From contig NZ_CP027770.1 in assembly GCF_003012915.1 (NCBI RefSeq), positions 558,001 through 622,000 of the forward strand: a stretch of 64,000 nucleotides of DNA. The letters are read 5' to 3'. This document shows positions 35,968 through 46,687 of this stretch, piece after piece. Under the pieces are notes generated by a model that did no database searches, had not been told where the DNA came from, and was given only the letters and a program-made list of their open reading frames with translations. Within the stretch, counting starts at the first letter, position 1. Each line of letters opens with the position of its first letter. Origin of the DNA: Staphylococcus felis (GTDB lineage Bacteria > Bacillota > Bacilli > Staphylococcales > Staphylococcaceae). The position numbers and the translations under genes were made by a program.

Positions 35968-38900
35968 ATGATTCAGTTTAGAAAACAAAATTATAGTATT
36001 CGCAAGTATGCAATCGGGACCTCTTCTGTGCTATTAGGCTTTACTATTTTCCTATCTCATGCATCAACAGCACTTGCAGATGAGAATACTACACCTACAG
36101 CACCTAATAATGCAGTATCTACAGAGTCAAGCGAACCTCAATCAGACACAGATCAAGAGGCACCTGAGCCTAAAAATACAAATTTACAGCCTGAGTTAAA
36201 TGATACAAATCATGCACCTCAAGGTTCTGAAACGCGTGAAGAAGCGCACGTTCAAGACAACACTAGTGATGTTCAACCTCCGTCAACTGAGAATCAAGCT
36301 ATTGAACCATCATCGCAACCTGCGAATGACAACGAGCTAACATCACCTCAAAATCTTGAAAAAACGACAGATGCGACAGATGACCAAACAACCAATCAAG
36401 ATGAGACTATATCAACCACTAAAGACACCACTCGTTCATCCGACACTAGCGAAATTAATCAAAACACACCGAATACAGACGAAACGATTGCAAATCAATC
36501 AAATCTAAATGATAAACCTGTCACTAGCGAAGCAATCCCTAAAACATTAGAAAATCAAAACAGCACATCACAACCCGATAATTCAACGTTAAATGCACCA
36601 GAATTGGATTCGAATCATGATAGACCGACTGAACCTGAATCAACTCCTCCAGCAAACTCAACAAACGGTCAGTTCTATAACGCAACAAATACACGTCAAG
36701 CCCAAGATGCACCTACAACTGAGCGTGCATTATCTGATAAAGCATCAACTGAACAAGCTCAACCTACCTATGACACATTATCATCAGATAAAATGGATGT
36801 CACAATTGATAAATTGTTTCCTGCTGTCAAAAAATATACTTTAAAAAATGGAAAAACCGTTGAAGGTCAAGTAGTAGATGATCGCTCAATTATACTGAAT
36901 AGTGTACAAGTTACACCAAAAGTCTCTTACCAAAAGCTTAATCAAAATACCGCACAATATATCATGGATGTCCAAGATACAGAACACAATATTGATGCCA
37001 CATTGACTTTTGAATTATCTGTTATCGACAATACTATCGATTTAAAGATGACTGATTTGGTTAACCACAATACAGATCCAAACCAAATTATTAAAAACTT
37101 CGCCTTTACAAATCAGTCGTTAGTATCTGTTAATTCATCACAAAAAGATGCCAATCTCAAGTTAACTAAAATGTCTACAAATACAATGGTCAGCGGTGAT
37201 TCATCTTATGACATTAATCAAGATTTCGATGCTAACTTCCAAGATTATGGTATGTATGGATTTGTATCAAACTCTGAATTTAGTGCTGGGTTATGGAGTA
37301 ATGCGCAGATTGGACTTGGAGGCAATATGGACTTTTTACGCGTTCAAGTAGCCACTCAAAAAGTAGGCGATAAAATCTCAGTTGGACTAGGTTCGACACC
37401 TTGGTTTATTCAGCCTACACCAGAACATGAAAGTGCAGCAAAACAAGGTTTGCTTCCTCATATCAAAATAGCAATTGCTGAAGATGAAAATAATGATGGT
37501 GCTATTAACTGGCAAGACGGAGCCATTCGCTATCGAGATATTATGAACAATCCGTATGGCTATGAAGAAGTTCCTGAGCTTGTAGGTTATCGTATCGCCA
37601 TGAACTTTGGATCTCAAGCACAAAATCCATTTTTAAAAACTTTAGATGGGGTTAAAAAATTCTACCTGAACACTGATGGTTTAGGTCAATCTATTTTGCT
37701 TAAAGGTTATGGAAGTGAAGGCCATGATTCCGGCCATTTAGATTATGCAAATATCGGTAAGCGTATGGGAGGCGCTGAAGACTTTAATGCATTACTCGAA
37801 AAAGGTGCTGATTATGGTGCACGCTTTGGTATACACATTAATGCATCTGAAACGTATCCAGAATCCAAAGTATTCAATCCAGATTTACTCTTAAAAAATG
37901 AAGATGGGTCATATAGCTATGGTTGGAACTGGCTTGATCAAGGCTTTAATATTAATGCAGATTATGATTTAACGCACGGTCGAAAAGAAAGATTTGAAGC
38001 ATTGAAAAAAATTGTCGGTGACCGACTCGACTTTGTATATGTAGACGTATGGGGCAACGGTCAGTCTGGTAATAATACCGCATGGCCATCTCATCAACTT
38101 GCCAAAGAGTTAAATGATTTAGGTTGGCGCGTTGGCGTTGAATGGGGACACGGTATGGAATATGATTCAACATTCCAACATTGGGCTGCTGATTTAACTT
38201 ATGGTGGTTACGAAAACAAAGGCATTAACTCTGAGGTCGCACGTTTTATTCGAAATCATCAAAAGGATTCTTGGGTTGGTAACTATCCAAGCTACTCTGG
38301 TGCTGCTGATTTCCCACTACTCGGTGGTTATGATATGAAAGATTTTGAAGGTTGGCAAGGACGTAACAATTATAGTGACTATATCAAAAATATCTTTGAA
38401 ACGAATATACCTACAAAGTTTTTACAACATTATCTAGTCATGCGTATTGAACACGGCGATCCAGTCGAAATGACTGCTAATGGCAAAACGATTCAATGGA
38501 CGCCAGAAATGTTTATCGAGTTACAAAACAAATCAGGCGATACTGTTACGGTTGAACGTTTATCCAATGATTATCAAAATGATATCGATAACTATCGTTC
38601 ACGTATTATCCGTTTGAATGACCGTGTTGTTTTAAATGGCGATAACTATCTTATCCCTTGGAATTGGGACGCTGATGGAAAACCGCTTACTGGTGACAAA
38701 GAAAAACTATACCACTGGAATAAAAAAGGCGGCACAACAACATGGACACTTCCAGACACATGGAAAACAAATCAAGTTGTCCTGTATCAATTAACTGAAA
38801 CAGGTCGAAAACTGGTTGATAAGATTCCAGTAGTGAATGGTCAAGTAACTTTACAAAATATCAGTGCTGAAACACCGTATGTTCTATACCAAAGTGAACA

Positions 38901-40500
38901 ACCTGAGCAAAAGGTATCATGGAGTGAAGGCATGCATATTCACGATTCTGGATTCAATAGTCAAAAACTAGATCATTGGAACATACAAGGAGATGCTTCT
39001 AAAGTAAGCATCGTTAAATCCGTATCAAGTAATGAAATGCTAAAATTTGATAATGTGACTAAAGATACAGCAGTTACACAACAACTCACAAACCTTGAGC
39101 CCGGAAAGACATATGCTTTATATGTAGGTATTGATAATCGAAGTGACGCGAAAGCACACGCAATAGTATCAAGTAATGGCAAAATCCTTGCCTCAAATCA
39201 AACAGGTCAATCTATTGCTAAAAACTATGTTAAAGCAGACGCGCATAACACAAGTCGAAATTCAGAAACATTCAAAAATGGTAATAGCTATTTCCAAAAC
39301 ATGTATGTCTTCTTCACCGCACCAGAAAGCGGTAATGTATCGCTTACACTTGCTCGCGATGCTGGTGAAGGTGCCACGTACTTTGATGATGTTCGTATCG
39401 TAAACACTGATAGCAATTTGCTAAAAGATGGCAAATTCCATCAAGATTTTGAAAATGTACCTCAAGGCTTATTCCCATTTGTTGTTTCTGAAGCAGAGGG
39501 TGTAGAAGATAACCGTATTCATTTATCAGAACTGAATGCACCGTATACACAAAGAGGATGGAATAATAAACTTGTGAGCGATGTCATTGATGGCAAATGG
39601 TCTCTTAAAGTGAATGGGCAAACAGGTAAAAACAAGATGCTTATCCAAACAATCCCACAAAACTTTTATTTTGAGCCAGGTCGTAAATATAAAATTTCAT
39701 TTGATTACGAATCAGGATCAGATGATACGTATGCTTTTGCAACAGGCAACGGAGATATCTCAAAAAATAGAGATTTCAAATTGACACCTTTAAAAAATAC
39801 AATCGATCCAGGTGCACCACAGCGCGTTACATTTGAAGTAACAGGCGCAGAAAACGGTTTGACATGGATTGGTATTTATTCAACAGACAAATCATCTGAC
39901 CCTAGAGGTGAAAAAGATCAAAATCGCATCAATTTTGAAGGTACAAAAGATTTTATATTAGATAATTTAACGATTGAAGTCGTACCTGAGACAAATGAAG
40001 AACCAGCACCTAACACACTAATAGATCAACCAAATGAAGAGACACCACTAACTGACACGTCTCAAGGTAATGATACACTAGCTACTGCTGTTCCAAATGA
40101 TTCATCTGATGTCAACAATGGTTCTTCAACAGACGTTTCGAATAATCTTTCAGAAAGTGACACAACTCATGAAGACGACACACCTACAACTGCTAATGAT
40201 ACAGGCATCTCTGGCAATCAGAGTCAAGATGAAATGGCGCATCCAAATATGTCAAATCATAACGTCATCTCATTAGGTGCTCAAGAAGGTTTAGCTGATA
40301 CCTTAATGACACAAAATATAAGTAAACAAAATGCACAATCATCAACACATGCTGAACAAATGCATTCAAAAACACAAGAAGCTAATCAACTTCCTGAAAC
40401 AGGTCAAACAACACACACATCACGTACTGGCTTACTTGCGATGATAACAGGTGCTCTCATGTCACTTTTTGCATTTAGACACCGTCGTCACAAACAATAA
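35968..40500 (+). CDS. Cell-wall-anchored GH101 endo-alpha-N-acetylgalactosaminidase
   Basis: 1510 residues from ATG 35968 (AAAAGGAG nine bases upstream; TTG 35965 is adjacent). A YSIRK signal peptide (YSIRKYAIGTSS, cleavage expected after Ala37) is followed by a Thr/Asn/Gln/Glu-rich low-complexity region to about residue 272, then the GH101 module. The nucleophile Asp is in VYVDVWGNG (Asp693) and the acid/base Glu in GVEWGHGMEY (Glu725); the 32-residue spacing equals that of pneumococcal SpGH101 (Asp764/Glu796). Galactose-binding-like modules follow (to about 1340), then a second low-complexity stretch, LPETG at 1475-1479, a membrane helix and RHRRHKQ. It releases intact Gal-beta-1,3-GalNAc from Ser/Thr of mucin-type glycoproteins at the cell surface. 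Confidence 0.95.
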   Translation: MIQFRKQNYSIRKYAIGTSSVLLGFTIFLSHASTALADENTTPTAPNNAVSTESSEPQSDTDQEAPEPKNTNLQPELNDTNHAPQGSETREEAHVQDNTSDVQPPSTENQAIEPSSQPANDNELTSPQNLEKTTDATDDQTTNQDETISTTKDTTRSSDTSEINQNTPNTDETIANQSNLNDKPVTSEAIPKTLENQNSTSQPDNSTLNAPELDSNHDRPTEPESTPPANSTNGQFYNATNTRQAQDAPTTERALSDKASTEQAQPTYDTLSSDKMDVTIDKLFPAVKKYTLKNGKTVEGQVVDDRSIILNSVQVTPKVSYQKLNQNTAQYIMDVQDTEHNIDATLTFELSVIDNTIDLKMTDLVNHNTDPNQIIKNFAFTNQSLVSVNSSQKDANLKLTKMSTNTMVSGDSSYDINQDFDANFQDYGMYGFVSNSEFSAGLWSNAQIGLGGNMDFLRVQVATQKVGDKISVGLGSTPWFIQPTPEHESAAKQGLLPHIKIAIAEDENNDGAINWQDGAIRYRDIMNNPYGYEEVPELVGYRIAMNFGSQAQNPFLKTLDGVKKFYLNTDGLGQSILLKGYGSEGHDSGHLDYANIGKRMGGAEDFNALLEKGADYGARFGIHINASETYPESKVFNPDLLLKNEDGSYSYGWNWLDQGFNINADYDLTHGRKERFEALKKIVGDRLDFVYVDVWGNGQSGNNTAWPSHQLAKELNDLGWRVGVEWGHGMEYDSTFQHWAADLTYGGYENKGINSEVARFIRNHQKDSWVGNYPSYSGAADFPLLGGYDMKDFEGWQGRNNYSDYIKNIFETNIPTKFLQHYLVMRIEHGDPVEMTANGKTIQWTPEMFIELQNKSGDTVTVERLSNDYQNDIDNYRSRIIRLNDRVVLNGDNYLIPWNWDADGKPLTGDKEKLYHWNKKGGTTTWTLPDTWKTNQVVLYQLTETGRKLVDKIPVVNGQVTLQNISAETPYVLYQSEQPEQKVSWSEGMHIHDSGFNSQKLDHWNIQGDASKVSIVKSVSSNEMLKFDNVTKDTAVTQQLTNLEPGKTYALYVGIDNRSDAKAHAIVSSNGKILASNQTGQSIAKNYVKADAHNTSRNSETFKNGNSYFQNMYVFFTAPESGNVSLTLARDAGEGATYFDDVRIVNTDSNLLKDGKFHQDFENVPQGLFPFVVSEAEGVEDNRIHLSELNAPYTQRGWNNKLVSDVIDGKWSLKVNGQTGKNKMLIQTIPQNFYFEPGRKYKISFDYESGSDDTYAFATGNGDISKNRDFKLTPLKNTIDPGAPQRVTFEVTGAENGLTWIGIYSTDKSSDPRGEKDQNRINFEGTKDFILDNLTIEVVPETNEEPAPNTLIDQPNEETPLTDTSQGNDTLATAVPNDSSDVNNGSSTDVSNNLSESDTTHEDDTPTTANDTGISGNQSQDEMAHPNMSNHNVISLGAQEGLADTLMTQNISKQNAQSSTHAEQMHSKTQEANQLPETGQTTHTSRTGLLAMITGALMSLFAFRHRRHKQ

Positions 40501-40514
40501 AACACGCTTAAAGT

Positions 40515-40558
40515 AAAAAATAAGGACTGAGACATAAATATCTCAGTCCTTATTTTTT
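40515..40558. terminator. Bidirectional terminator after the GH101 gene
   Basis: TAAGGACTGAGA (40521-40532) pairs perfectly with TCTCAGTCCTTA (40541-40552), flanked by an A-run and a T-run, so it can work in both directions. Its loop GACATAAATA resembles the end of the related repeat at 61.4 kb. Confidence 0.9.
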
Positions 40559-40593
40559 AAAGTATAACAGTGAATCATGACATGCATAAACGA

Positions 40594-40740
40594 CGTATTG
40601 TTGGCGAGACGCCTGAGGGAATAGGATGAGCGTCGAGACCCGGGCTCGACCCATCTCCTAGGAAATGCGAGCCAAACAATACGAATGATTGATAAAGGAA
40701 TAGCGTAGAGATGATTCAATCATGAATCATCTCTACGCTA
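40594..40740 (+). repeat. Hairpin-rich intergenic repeat, copy left of oriC
   Basis: A 90-bp core (40594-40683) is bounded by CGTATTGTTGGC and its inverted counterpart GCCAAACAATACG and contains smaller inverted repeats (GAGCGTCGAGACC, GGGCTCGAC). It is followed by a perfect 18-bp stem (TAGCGTAGAGATGATTCA, 40701-40718, against 40723-40740) with loop ATCA, and then by TATTTTGGGATTATGGTCC. The core matches the reverse complement of 61205-61294 at about 86 of 90 positions. There is no coding potential in 40501-40777. Confidence 0.85.
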
Positions 40741-40777
40741 TATTTTGGGATTATGGTCCAGCTTCTATTTTCATATA

Positions 40778-41626
40778 TTATTTACGATAAACTTTAATGT
40801 TGATTTCATAATAGTCATCGTGTTCTTTTTCTTTTTGCTCATAATGAATACCGTTTGCACTAATCTCTAATAAACTATCCGCAATAATATCTCGAGCTGC
40901 AGAAATATCTCTCGTAAATCCTGGCGGGCGTGCTACCATCTTTTGTTTATCTTCTTGCGTGACTTGAGATTGTTTTAACCTATCTTCAGTTTGTTTAACA
41001 TTTAAATGTTCACTCAAAATAGTATCCAACATTGCTAATTGTCGCTCTTTCGATAGACTAATCAAAGCACGTGCATGACGTTCAGTAATTTGATGGTTTC
41101 TTACAGCATCAATGACTGGTCCTTCTAGTTTTAGTAACCGCAATTTATTAGCAATGAAACTTTGGCTTTTACCAACACTTTTGGCAAGTTCGGATTGTGT
41201 AATCCCTTCAAATGCAAGCAACTTCTTATAAGCTTCAGCTTCTTCAATTGGAGATAAATTTTCCCGCTGTATATTTTCAATTAATGCAACAACGGCAGTC
41301 TCCTCGTCGTCTAAATGGCGAATGAGCACATCGGCTTCTGTCATTTGATTCAATTGTAATGCTCGAAAACGACGCTCACCAGCAATAATTTCATACATAT
41401 TTTCTTCAATTGGACGTACAACAATAGGTTGAAGTAGCCCATGTGCGCGAATAGAATCTGCCAGTTCTTCAATACGAGCAGGATCAAACGTTTGTCTTGG
41501 TTGATAACGATTAGGGACAATACGTTCTATCTTAATTGATTCAACACCTTGGCGATCCGCTTCTGATACTTCTAACAGTTCATCTTTATTTTTTAATCCA
41601 AATAATTTAGAAAAGGGTTTTTTCAT
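40778..41626 (-). CDS. noc: Nucleoid occlusion protein Noc (ParB-like)
   Basis: About 282 residues. ParB-type motifs are present: IVPNRYQPRQTFD, GERRFRALQL, ENIQRENLSPIEEAEAY and the helix-turn-helix ITQSELAKSVGKSQSFIANKLRLL. The N-terminus MKKPFSKLFGLKNKDE is amphipathic and basic, as expected for the membrane-targeting helix of Noc. ATG 41626 is chosen because AGGGAG lies ten bases before it; TTG 41659 is a poorer option. Noc blocks division over unsegregated DNA and binds CTP. It lies next to rsmG, the conserved location. Confidence 0.93.
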   Translation of the reverse strand: MKKPFSKLFGLKNKDELLEVSEADRQGVESIKIERIVPNRYQPRQTFDPARIEELADSIRAHGLLQPIVVRPIEENMYEIIAGERRFRALQLNQMTEADVLIRHLDDEETAVVALIENIQRENLSPIEEAEAYKKLLAFEGITQSELAKSVGKSQSFIANKLRLLKLEGPVIDAVRNHQITERHARALISLSKERQLAMLDTILSEHLNVKQTEDRLKQSQVTQEDKQKMVARPPGFTRDISAARDIIADSLLEISANGIHYEQKEKEHDDYYEINIKVYRK

Positions 41627-41737
41627 CTTTTTTCGCTCCCTTTTATGATGTACACTCAAAGTTTACAAGTAGTTGAGCTAAATTAAAACCAATATGATGT
41701 TTATGATGATAAGATGCCACTTGTCAAATATACTTTT

Positions 41738-42457
41738 TTATTCGACAAGTGGTGATTTGTTGGGTGTGCCTGGCTTTCTCGGATATTTTTTCGGCGTTTG
41801 ACTTCTTTTTTCGATTTTAATAATTTGACGTTCACCTGCATCTTCTGGCAATTCGAAAGTGTAAATATCGCTCACACGTCCTCCAAAAATACCGATACCA
41901 AATCGTGCTTCTTCTAATTCTTCTTCGCCTTTTGAAGACTTAAGCGCTAGAAATACACCGTTTTTTTTCACAAGTGGGATACAGAGCTCACTAAGTACTG
42001 CTAATCGTGCCACAGCCCTTGCTGTTACTATATCAAAAGACGCTCGGTAGTCTTGATTTTTTCCAAAATTTTCAGCACGCTCATGCACAAAACTAACACC
42101 TTCAAGTTCTAACTCACTTGCAAGTTGATTTAAAAACTGAATACGCTTATTCAAAGAATCAACTATCGTAATATGAATATTGGGAAACACAATTTTCAAA
42201 GGTATACTCGGAAACCCTGCACCAGCTCCGACATCACAAAGGCTCAGTGGTGCTTTGAAATCATGATAAAAGCTCGGTGTAATCGAATCATAAAAATGCT
42301 TTAAATAAACTTCATGTTCTTCAGTAATACTCGTTAAGTTTATTTTTTCATTCCATGATACAAGCATTTCATAATATGTTTCAAATTGCTTTTTTTGTTG
42401 TTCTGACAACGTTATACCGTGAGTGCTGAGTCGTTCAGCTAACCATGCTACTGTCAT
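41738..42457 (-). CDS. rsmG: 16S rRNA (guanine527-N7)-methyltransferase RsmG
   Basis: 239 residues. The SAM-binding motif [17 protein letters not shown] is at about residues 69-85, with [21 protein letters not shown] before it and the [12 protein letters not shown] block later, all typical of RsmG (GidB). It methylates G527 of 16S rRNA; loss gives low-level streptomycin resistance. It follows mnmG directly (one-base junction), the conserved mnmE-mnmG-rsmG-noc order. Confidence 0.96.
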   Translation of the reverse strand: MTVAWLAERLSTHGITLSEQQKKQFETYYEMLVSWNEKINLTSITEEHEVYLKHFYDSITPSFYHDFKAPLSLCDVGAGAGFPSIPLKIVFPNIHITIVDSLNKRIQFLNQLASELELEGVSFVHERAENFGKNQDYRASFDIVTARAVARLAVLSELCIPLVKKNGVFLALKSSKGEEELEEARFGIGIFGGRVSDIYTFELPEDAGERQIIKIEKRSQTPKKYPRKPGTPNKSPLVE

Positions 42458-44329
42458 TTATTTCACCCTTTGAAGTTTACCTTGTTCTAAGTATACCAAT
42501 AATATCGAAATATCTGCTGGATTTACACCCGAAATACGTGATGCTTGTGCAATATTTAAAGGTTTGACTTCAGCTAGTTTTTCACGTGCTTCTGATGCGA
42601 GGCTATCTATTTTACTATAATCCAAGTCTTCTGGAATTTTCTTTTCTTCCATTCTTTTAACTTTATCTACTTGTTGTAATGACTTTTTGATGTAGCCTTC
42701 ATATTTTGTTTGAATCTCAACTTGCTCTCTAACATCAGCAGACAATTCTGTTGTTTCATCTAAAATCTCTAATATAGTATCATACGTCATTTCTGGTCGA
42801 CGAAGTAACTCTTTAGCTAAAATACCATCTTTTAATTCAGAGCCGCCTTCTCTTGTAATGATTTCTTGGACACGCTCTTTTGGCTTAATACGGATACTTG
42901 ACAATCGTTCAATCTCATCTGAAATGTGTTGACGTTTTTCGTTAAAGCGTGCATAACGTTCTTCAGAGATTAATCCAATTTCATATCCTAAATCTGTCAG
43001 ACGTAAATCGGCATTATCATGACGTAGTAGTAAACGGTATTCTGCACGAGATGTTAGTAATCGATACGGTTCATTCGTACCTTTTGTAACTAAGTCATCA
43101 ATTAAAACACCAATATATGCATCTGAACGACTTAGTACCGTTTCATCACGACCTAATACACGAGCAGCCGCATTGATACCTGCCATTAAACCTTGACCTG
43201 CTGCTTCTTCATATCCTGACGTTCCGTTAATTTGGCCTGCTGTGTAAAGATTTTTAATTTTTTTCGTCTCTAATGTTGGCCATAATTGTGTTGGCACTAA
43301 CGCATCATATTCAATCGCATAACCTGCACGCATCATATCCGCTTTTTCGAGTCCAGGGATAGTGGCTAACATTTGTCTTTGCACACGCTCAGGTAAACTT
43401 GTAGATAAACCTTGTACATATACTTCATTTGTTTGACGTCCTTCTGGTTCAAGGAAAAGTTGATGACGTGGTTTATCATTAAATCTTACAAACTTATCTT
43501 CAATTGAAGGACAATAACGTGGACCTGTCCCTTTAATCATCCCTGAATACATTGCCGATAAATGCAAGTTGTCATCAATAACTTGATGTGTTTCACCGTT
43601 TGTATAAGTTAGCCAACATGGGAGTTGATCTAAAATATACTCTGTCGTTTCATAACTAAATGCACGGCCTACATCGTCGCCTGGCTGTATTTCTGTTTTA
43701 CTGTAATCAATCGTTTTACCATTGACACGTGGTGGCGTTCCTGTTTTGAAGCGAACTACTTCAAAACCTAAATCTCTCAAATGATCAGCCAAAGTAACTG
43801 ATGGTAACTGATGATTAGGCCCACTTGAATATTTCAAGTCGCCTAAAATAATTTCACCACGTAAAAATGTCCCCGTCGTTAAAATGACAGTTTTACCCAT
43901 ATATTCTGTCCCAATATTCGTACGTACACCTTTAACTGTATTATCTTCAATAATAAGCTCATCCACCATGCCTTGCATAATATCTAAGTTATCCTCATTC
44001 TCTAAGACACGTTTCATTTCTTGTTGATATAATACTTTATCAGCTTGTGCACGCAATGCTCGAACAGCTGGCCCTTTACCAGTATTCAACATACGCATTT
44101 GAATATGTGTTTTATCAATTGTTTTCGCCATTTGGCCACCAAGTGCATCAATCTCTCGAACCACGATCCCTTTAGCAGGACCTCCTACTGATGGATTACA
44201 CGGCATAAATGCAATATTATCTAAATTAATCGTAATCATAAGTGTCTGTGCACCACGTCTTGCAGCAGCTAATCCTGCTTCAATGCCCGAATGGCCCGTA
44301 CCGACTACTATGACATCATAGTTTTTCAT
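42458..44329 (-). CDS. mnmG: tRNA uridine-5-carboxymethylaminomethyl modification enzyme MnmG
   Basis: About 623 residues. The FAD-binding motif [21 protein letters not shown] is at the N-terminus, with [23 protein letters not shown] next; the C-terminal helical domain ends [19 protein letters not shown]. With MnmE it installs the cmnm5 group on U34 of certain tRNAs. GTGHSG replaces the more common GAGHAG at the dinucleotide fold, a mild change. ATG 44329 is preferred to ATG 44332, which lies closer to the AGAGG site. Confidence 0.96.
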   Translation of the reverse strand: MKNYDVIVVGTGHSGIEAGLAAARRGAQTLMITINLDNIAFMPCNPSVGGPAKGIVVREIDALGGQMAKTIDKTHIQMRMLNTGKGPAVRALRAQADKVLYQQEMKRVLENEDNLDIMQGMVDELIIEDNTVKGVRTNIGTEYMGKTVILTTGTFLRGEIILGDLKYSSGPNHQLPSVTLADHLRDLGFEVVRFKTGTPPRVNGKTIDYSKTEIQPGDDVGRAFSYETTEYILDQLPCWLTYTNGETHQVIDDNLHLSAMYSGMIKGTGPRYCPSIEDKFVRFNDKPRHQLFLEPEGRQTNEVYVQGLSTSLPERVQRQMLATIPGLEKADMMRAGYAIEYDALVPTQLWPTLETKKIKNLYTAGQINGTSGYEEAAGQGLMAGINAAARVLGRDETVLSRSDAYIGVLIDDLVTKGTNEPYRLLTSRAEYRLLLRHDNADLRLTDLGYEIGLISEERYARFNEKRQHISDEIERLSSIRIKPKERVQEIITREGGSELKDGILAKELLRRPEMTYDTILEILDETTELSADVREQVEIQTKYEGYIKKSLQQVDKVKRMEEKKIPEDLDYSKIDSLASEAREKLAEVKPLNIAQASRISGVNPADISILLVYLEQGKLQRVK

Positions 44330-44351
44330 CATCCTCTGATACCTCCATTTA

Positions 44352-45734
44352 TTATTTCCCTAGACAGAACTGGCTGAATAATTGATCAATCAGTTCTTCA
44401 CTTGCAGATTCTCCAATAATTTCACCTAATAATTCCCAAGTTCTCGTCAAATCGATTTGTATCATATCCATTGGGACACCCATTTCTGCAGCATCAATTG
44501 CGTCTTGTATCGCTTGTTGCGCTTGCTTTAATAATGAAATATGTCGTGAATTTGAAACATAAGTCATATCTTGGCTTTGGATATCACCACCGAAGAATAA
44601 ATCACGTATTTGTAATTCTAATTCATCAATACCTTCTTGTTTTAACATAGACGTTTCGATTACAGGCATCGTACCGACCATCTCTTTTACTTCATCTATA
44701 TTTAAACGGCGCTCTAAATCAGTCTTATTCACAATCACAATCGCATCTTCGTGTTTGATGACTTCATATAATTGTCGATCTTCTTCAGTTAAAGGTTCAT
44801 TGTAATTTAAGACAAACAAGATTAAATCTGCTTCACTCAAAGCTTTACGCGAACGTTCAACACCAATTCGTTCAACGATATCCTCTGTTTCACGAATGCC
44901 TGCTGTATCTACTAATCTTAAAGGTACACCACGCACATTGACATATTCTTCAAGCACATCACGCGTAGTTCCGGCTACTTCAGTTACGATGGCTTTATTA
45001 TCTTGTATTAAGTTATTAAGCATAGATGATTTTCCGACATTGGGCTTTCCAACAATCACTGTGGATAATCCTTCACGCATAATCTTGCCTTGTACACCTG
45101 TATTAAGGAGTTGCTGGATTTGTGATTGAATCTCTCGTGCACGTTCAAGTAAAAAGTCAGTCGTTGCATCCTCAACATCGTCATATTCTGGATAATCAAT
45201 ATTGACTTCTACTTGTGCTAACACTTCAAGTATAGATTGACGTTGACGCTTAATCATGTCACTTAAACGCCCTTCTATTTGATTCATCGCCACTTTAGAA
45301 GCACGATCTGTTTTTGAACGAATAAAGTCCATCACGGCCTCAGCTTGTGATAAATCAATTCTTCCGTTTAAGAAGGCACGCTTCGTGTATTCACCTGGCT
45401 CAGCTAATCTCGCTCCGTGCGTCATTGTTAACTCCAAAACACGGTTAATGGTTAAAATACCCCCGTGACAATTAATCTCTACAATGTCTTCTCTCGTAAA
45501 TGTGCGAGGTGCTCTTAATACAGATACCATGACTTCTTCAACAACGTCTTGAGTCGCTGGATCTATGATATGACCGTAATGAATGGTATGCGTATCAACA
45601 TCTTTCAAAGCGTGTTTACCTTTATATAACTTGTCAGCAACCTCAATCGCATCACGGCCAGATAATCGTACAATACCAATTGCGCCCTCTCCCATCGGTG
45701 TCGATATGCTTGTTATCGTGTCCAGTTGTTCCAC
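44352..45734 (-). CDS. mnmE: tRNA modification GTPase MnmE (TrmE)
   Basis: 460 residues. An N-terminal folate-binding domain ([22 protein letters not shown]) is followed by a G domain with P-loop [23 protein letters not shown] and NKTD, and by the C-terminal FCLGK motif whose Cys is conserved in the family. It partners MnmG in wobble-uridine modification. It is separated from rnpA by about 130 bases containing a probable promoter region. Confidence 0.97.
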   Translation of the reverse strand: MEQLDTITSISTPMGEGAIGIVRLSGRDAIEVADKLYKGKHALKDVDTHTIHYGHIIDPATQDVVEEVMVSVLRAPRTFTREDIVEINCHGGILTINRVLELTMTHGARLAEPGEYTKRAFLNGRIDLSQAEAVMDFIRSKTDRASKVAMNQIEGRLSDMIKRQRQSILEVLAQVEVNIDYPEYDDVEDATTDFLLERAREIQSQIQQLLNTGVQGKIMREGLSTVIVGKPNVGKSSMLNNLIQDNKAIVTEVAGTTRDVLEEYVNVRGVPLRLVDTAGIRETEDIVERIGVERSRKALSEADLILFVLNYNEPLTEEDRQLYEVIKHEDAIVIVNKTDLERRLNIDEVKEMVGTMPVIETSMLKQEGIDELELQIRDLFFGGDIQSQDMTYVSNSRHISLLKQAQQAIQDAIDAAEMGVPMDMIQIDLTRTWELLGEIIGESASEELIDQLFSQFCLGK

Positions 45735-45870
45735 TATTCTCGTGCCTCCTTAACTCAAATGATTATATTATTGTAAAATGTTTCTTCTTAAATTGCGAAC
45801 ATCATGTTTAAAAACCACCTAAAATTTAGACTCCGGTGTGTCTGATGTCACACAAACCGAAGTCTAACCT

Positions 45871-46218
45871 TTACTTTATTCGCTTGTTAAAGACCTTCGC
45901 AATTTTCAACACGTGTTCCAAACTTTTTTGTATTTCATTCGTAGACATATTCTTCGCAGGGAATCTTGCAATGACGATAATATCTTTTGCGATAATATCT
46001 TGTTTATGCACTTTAAAACATTCCCGCACACTTCTTTTGATACGATTCCGTGTAACAGCATTACCTAATTTTTTAGATACACTGATTCCCAGTCGAAAAT
46101 GCGACATATTTTGGCGTTGGAATGTATAAACTACAAACTGACGGTTAGCTACTGATTGCCCTTTTCGATATATCAGTTGAAAATCAGTATTTTTTTTAAT
46201 ACGATATGCTTTCTCCAC
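45871..46218 (-). CDS. rnpA: Ribonuclease P protein component
   Basis: 115 residues, basic. The RNR signature RLGISVSKKLGNAVTRNRIKRSVRE is complete (read as GNAVTRNRIKR in its core), and the N-terminus EKAYRIKKNTDFQLIYRKG is typical. It binds the RNase P RNA and helps remove tRNA 5' leaders. It lies about 150 bases downstream of rpmH, the universal rpmH-rnpA order. Confidence 0.97.
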   Translation of the reverse strand: MEKAYRIKKNTDFQLIYRKGQSVANRQFVVYTFQRQNMSHFRLGISVSKKLGNAVTRNRIKRSVRECFKVHKQDIIAKDIIVIARFPAKNMSTNEIQKSLEHVLKIAKVFNKRIK

Positions 46219-46337
46219 TCTACATCACTCCGGCTTTCTCTAAACAAAAGTCATTCTTCAATGCTCAAGTTGGACATCATTTCTCATCACAGATGCATTT
46301 ACGTCATAGAGCGTTAGAGTGTAACGCCTCTCAGACC

Positions 46338-46365
46338 AAAAAAAAGACCACTGAGAGAGTCAGTG
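46338..46365 (-). terminator. Attenuator-like hairpin between rpmH and rnpA
   Basis: On the minus strand CACTGA and TCAGTG (plus 46349-46354 and 46360-46365) form a short stem followed by a run of eight T (46338-46345). It begins immediately downstream of rpmH and may reduce read-through into rnpA. Confidence 0.5.
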
Positions 46366-46368
46366 ATC

Positions 46369-46506
46369 TTATGCTGATAAAACTTTACGACCTTTACGAC
46401 GACGACGTGCTAATACTTTACGGCCGTTTTTAGTGCTCATACGCTTTCTGAAACCGTGAACTTTACTGTGTTTACGTTTATTTGGTTGATAAGTACGTTT
46501 TACCAT
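46369..46506 (-). CDS. rpmH: Ribosomal protein bL34
   Basis: 45 residues, starting [20 protein letters not shown] and ending [12 protein letters not shown], an unmistakable bL34. ATG 46506 follows AGGTGTTTTGC, with GGAGGTG about ten bases upstream. It opens the minus-strand run rpmH-rnpA that diverges from dnaA across the origin. Confidence 0.97.
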
Positions 46507-46687
46507 GCAAAACACCTCCATCTCATTTTCATCAATTATTTAATCATCATATAGATTATTTGAATTCACTTGTTTTTAAATAGCTGTTTCTCTATAAAAT
46601 GAAATGTCTACATTTCAAGCAACTACTACAATATACCAAAAATGCATCTTGAAATCAAGAGTGTTTTTTTCATAGTATCCGACAAAG

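Noticed and set aside
36000..40500. GH101 gene as an adhesin rather than an enzyme
   Set aside because: The Asp and Glu catalytic motifs are intact with the same 32-residue spacing as the characterised pneumococcal enzyme, and the neighbouring operon matches the product.
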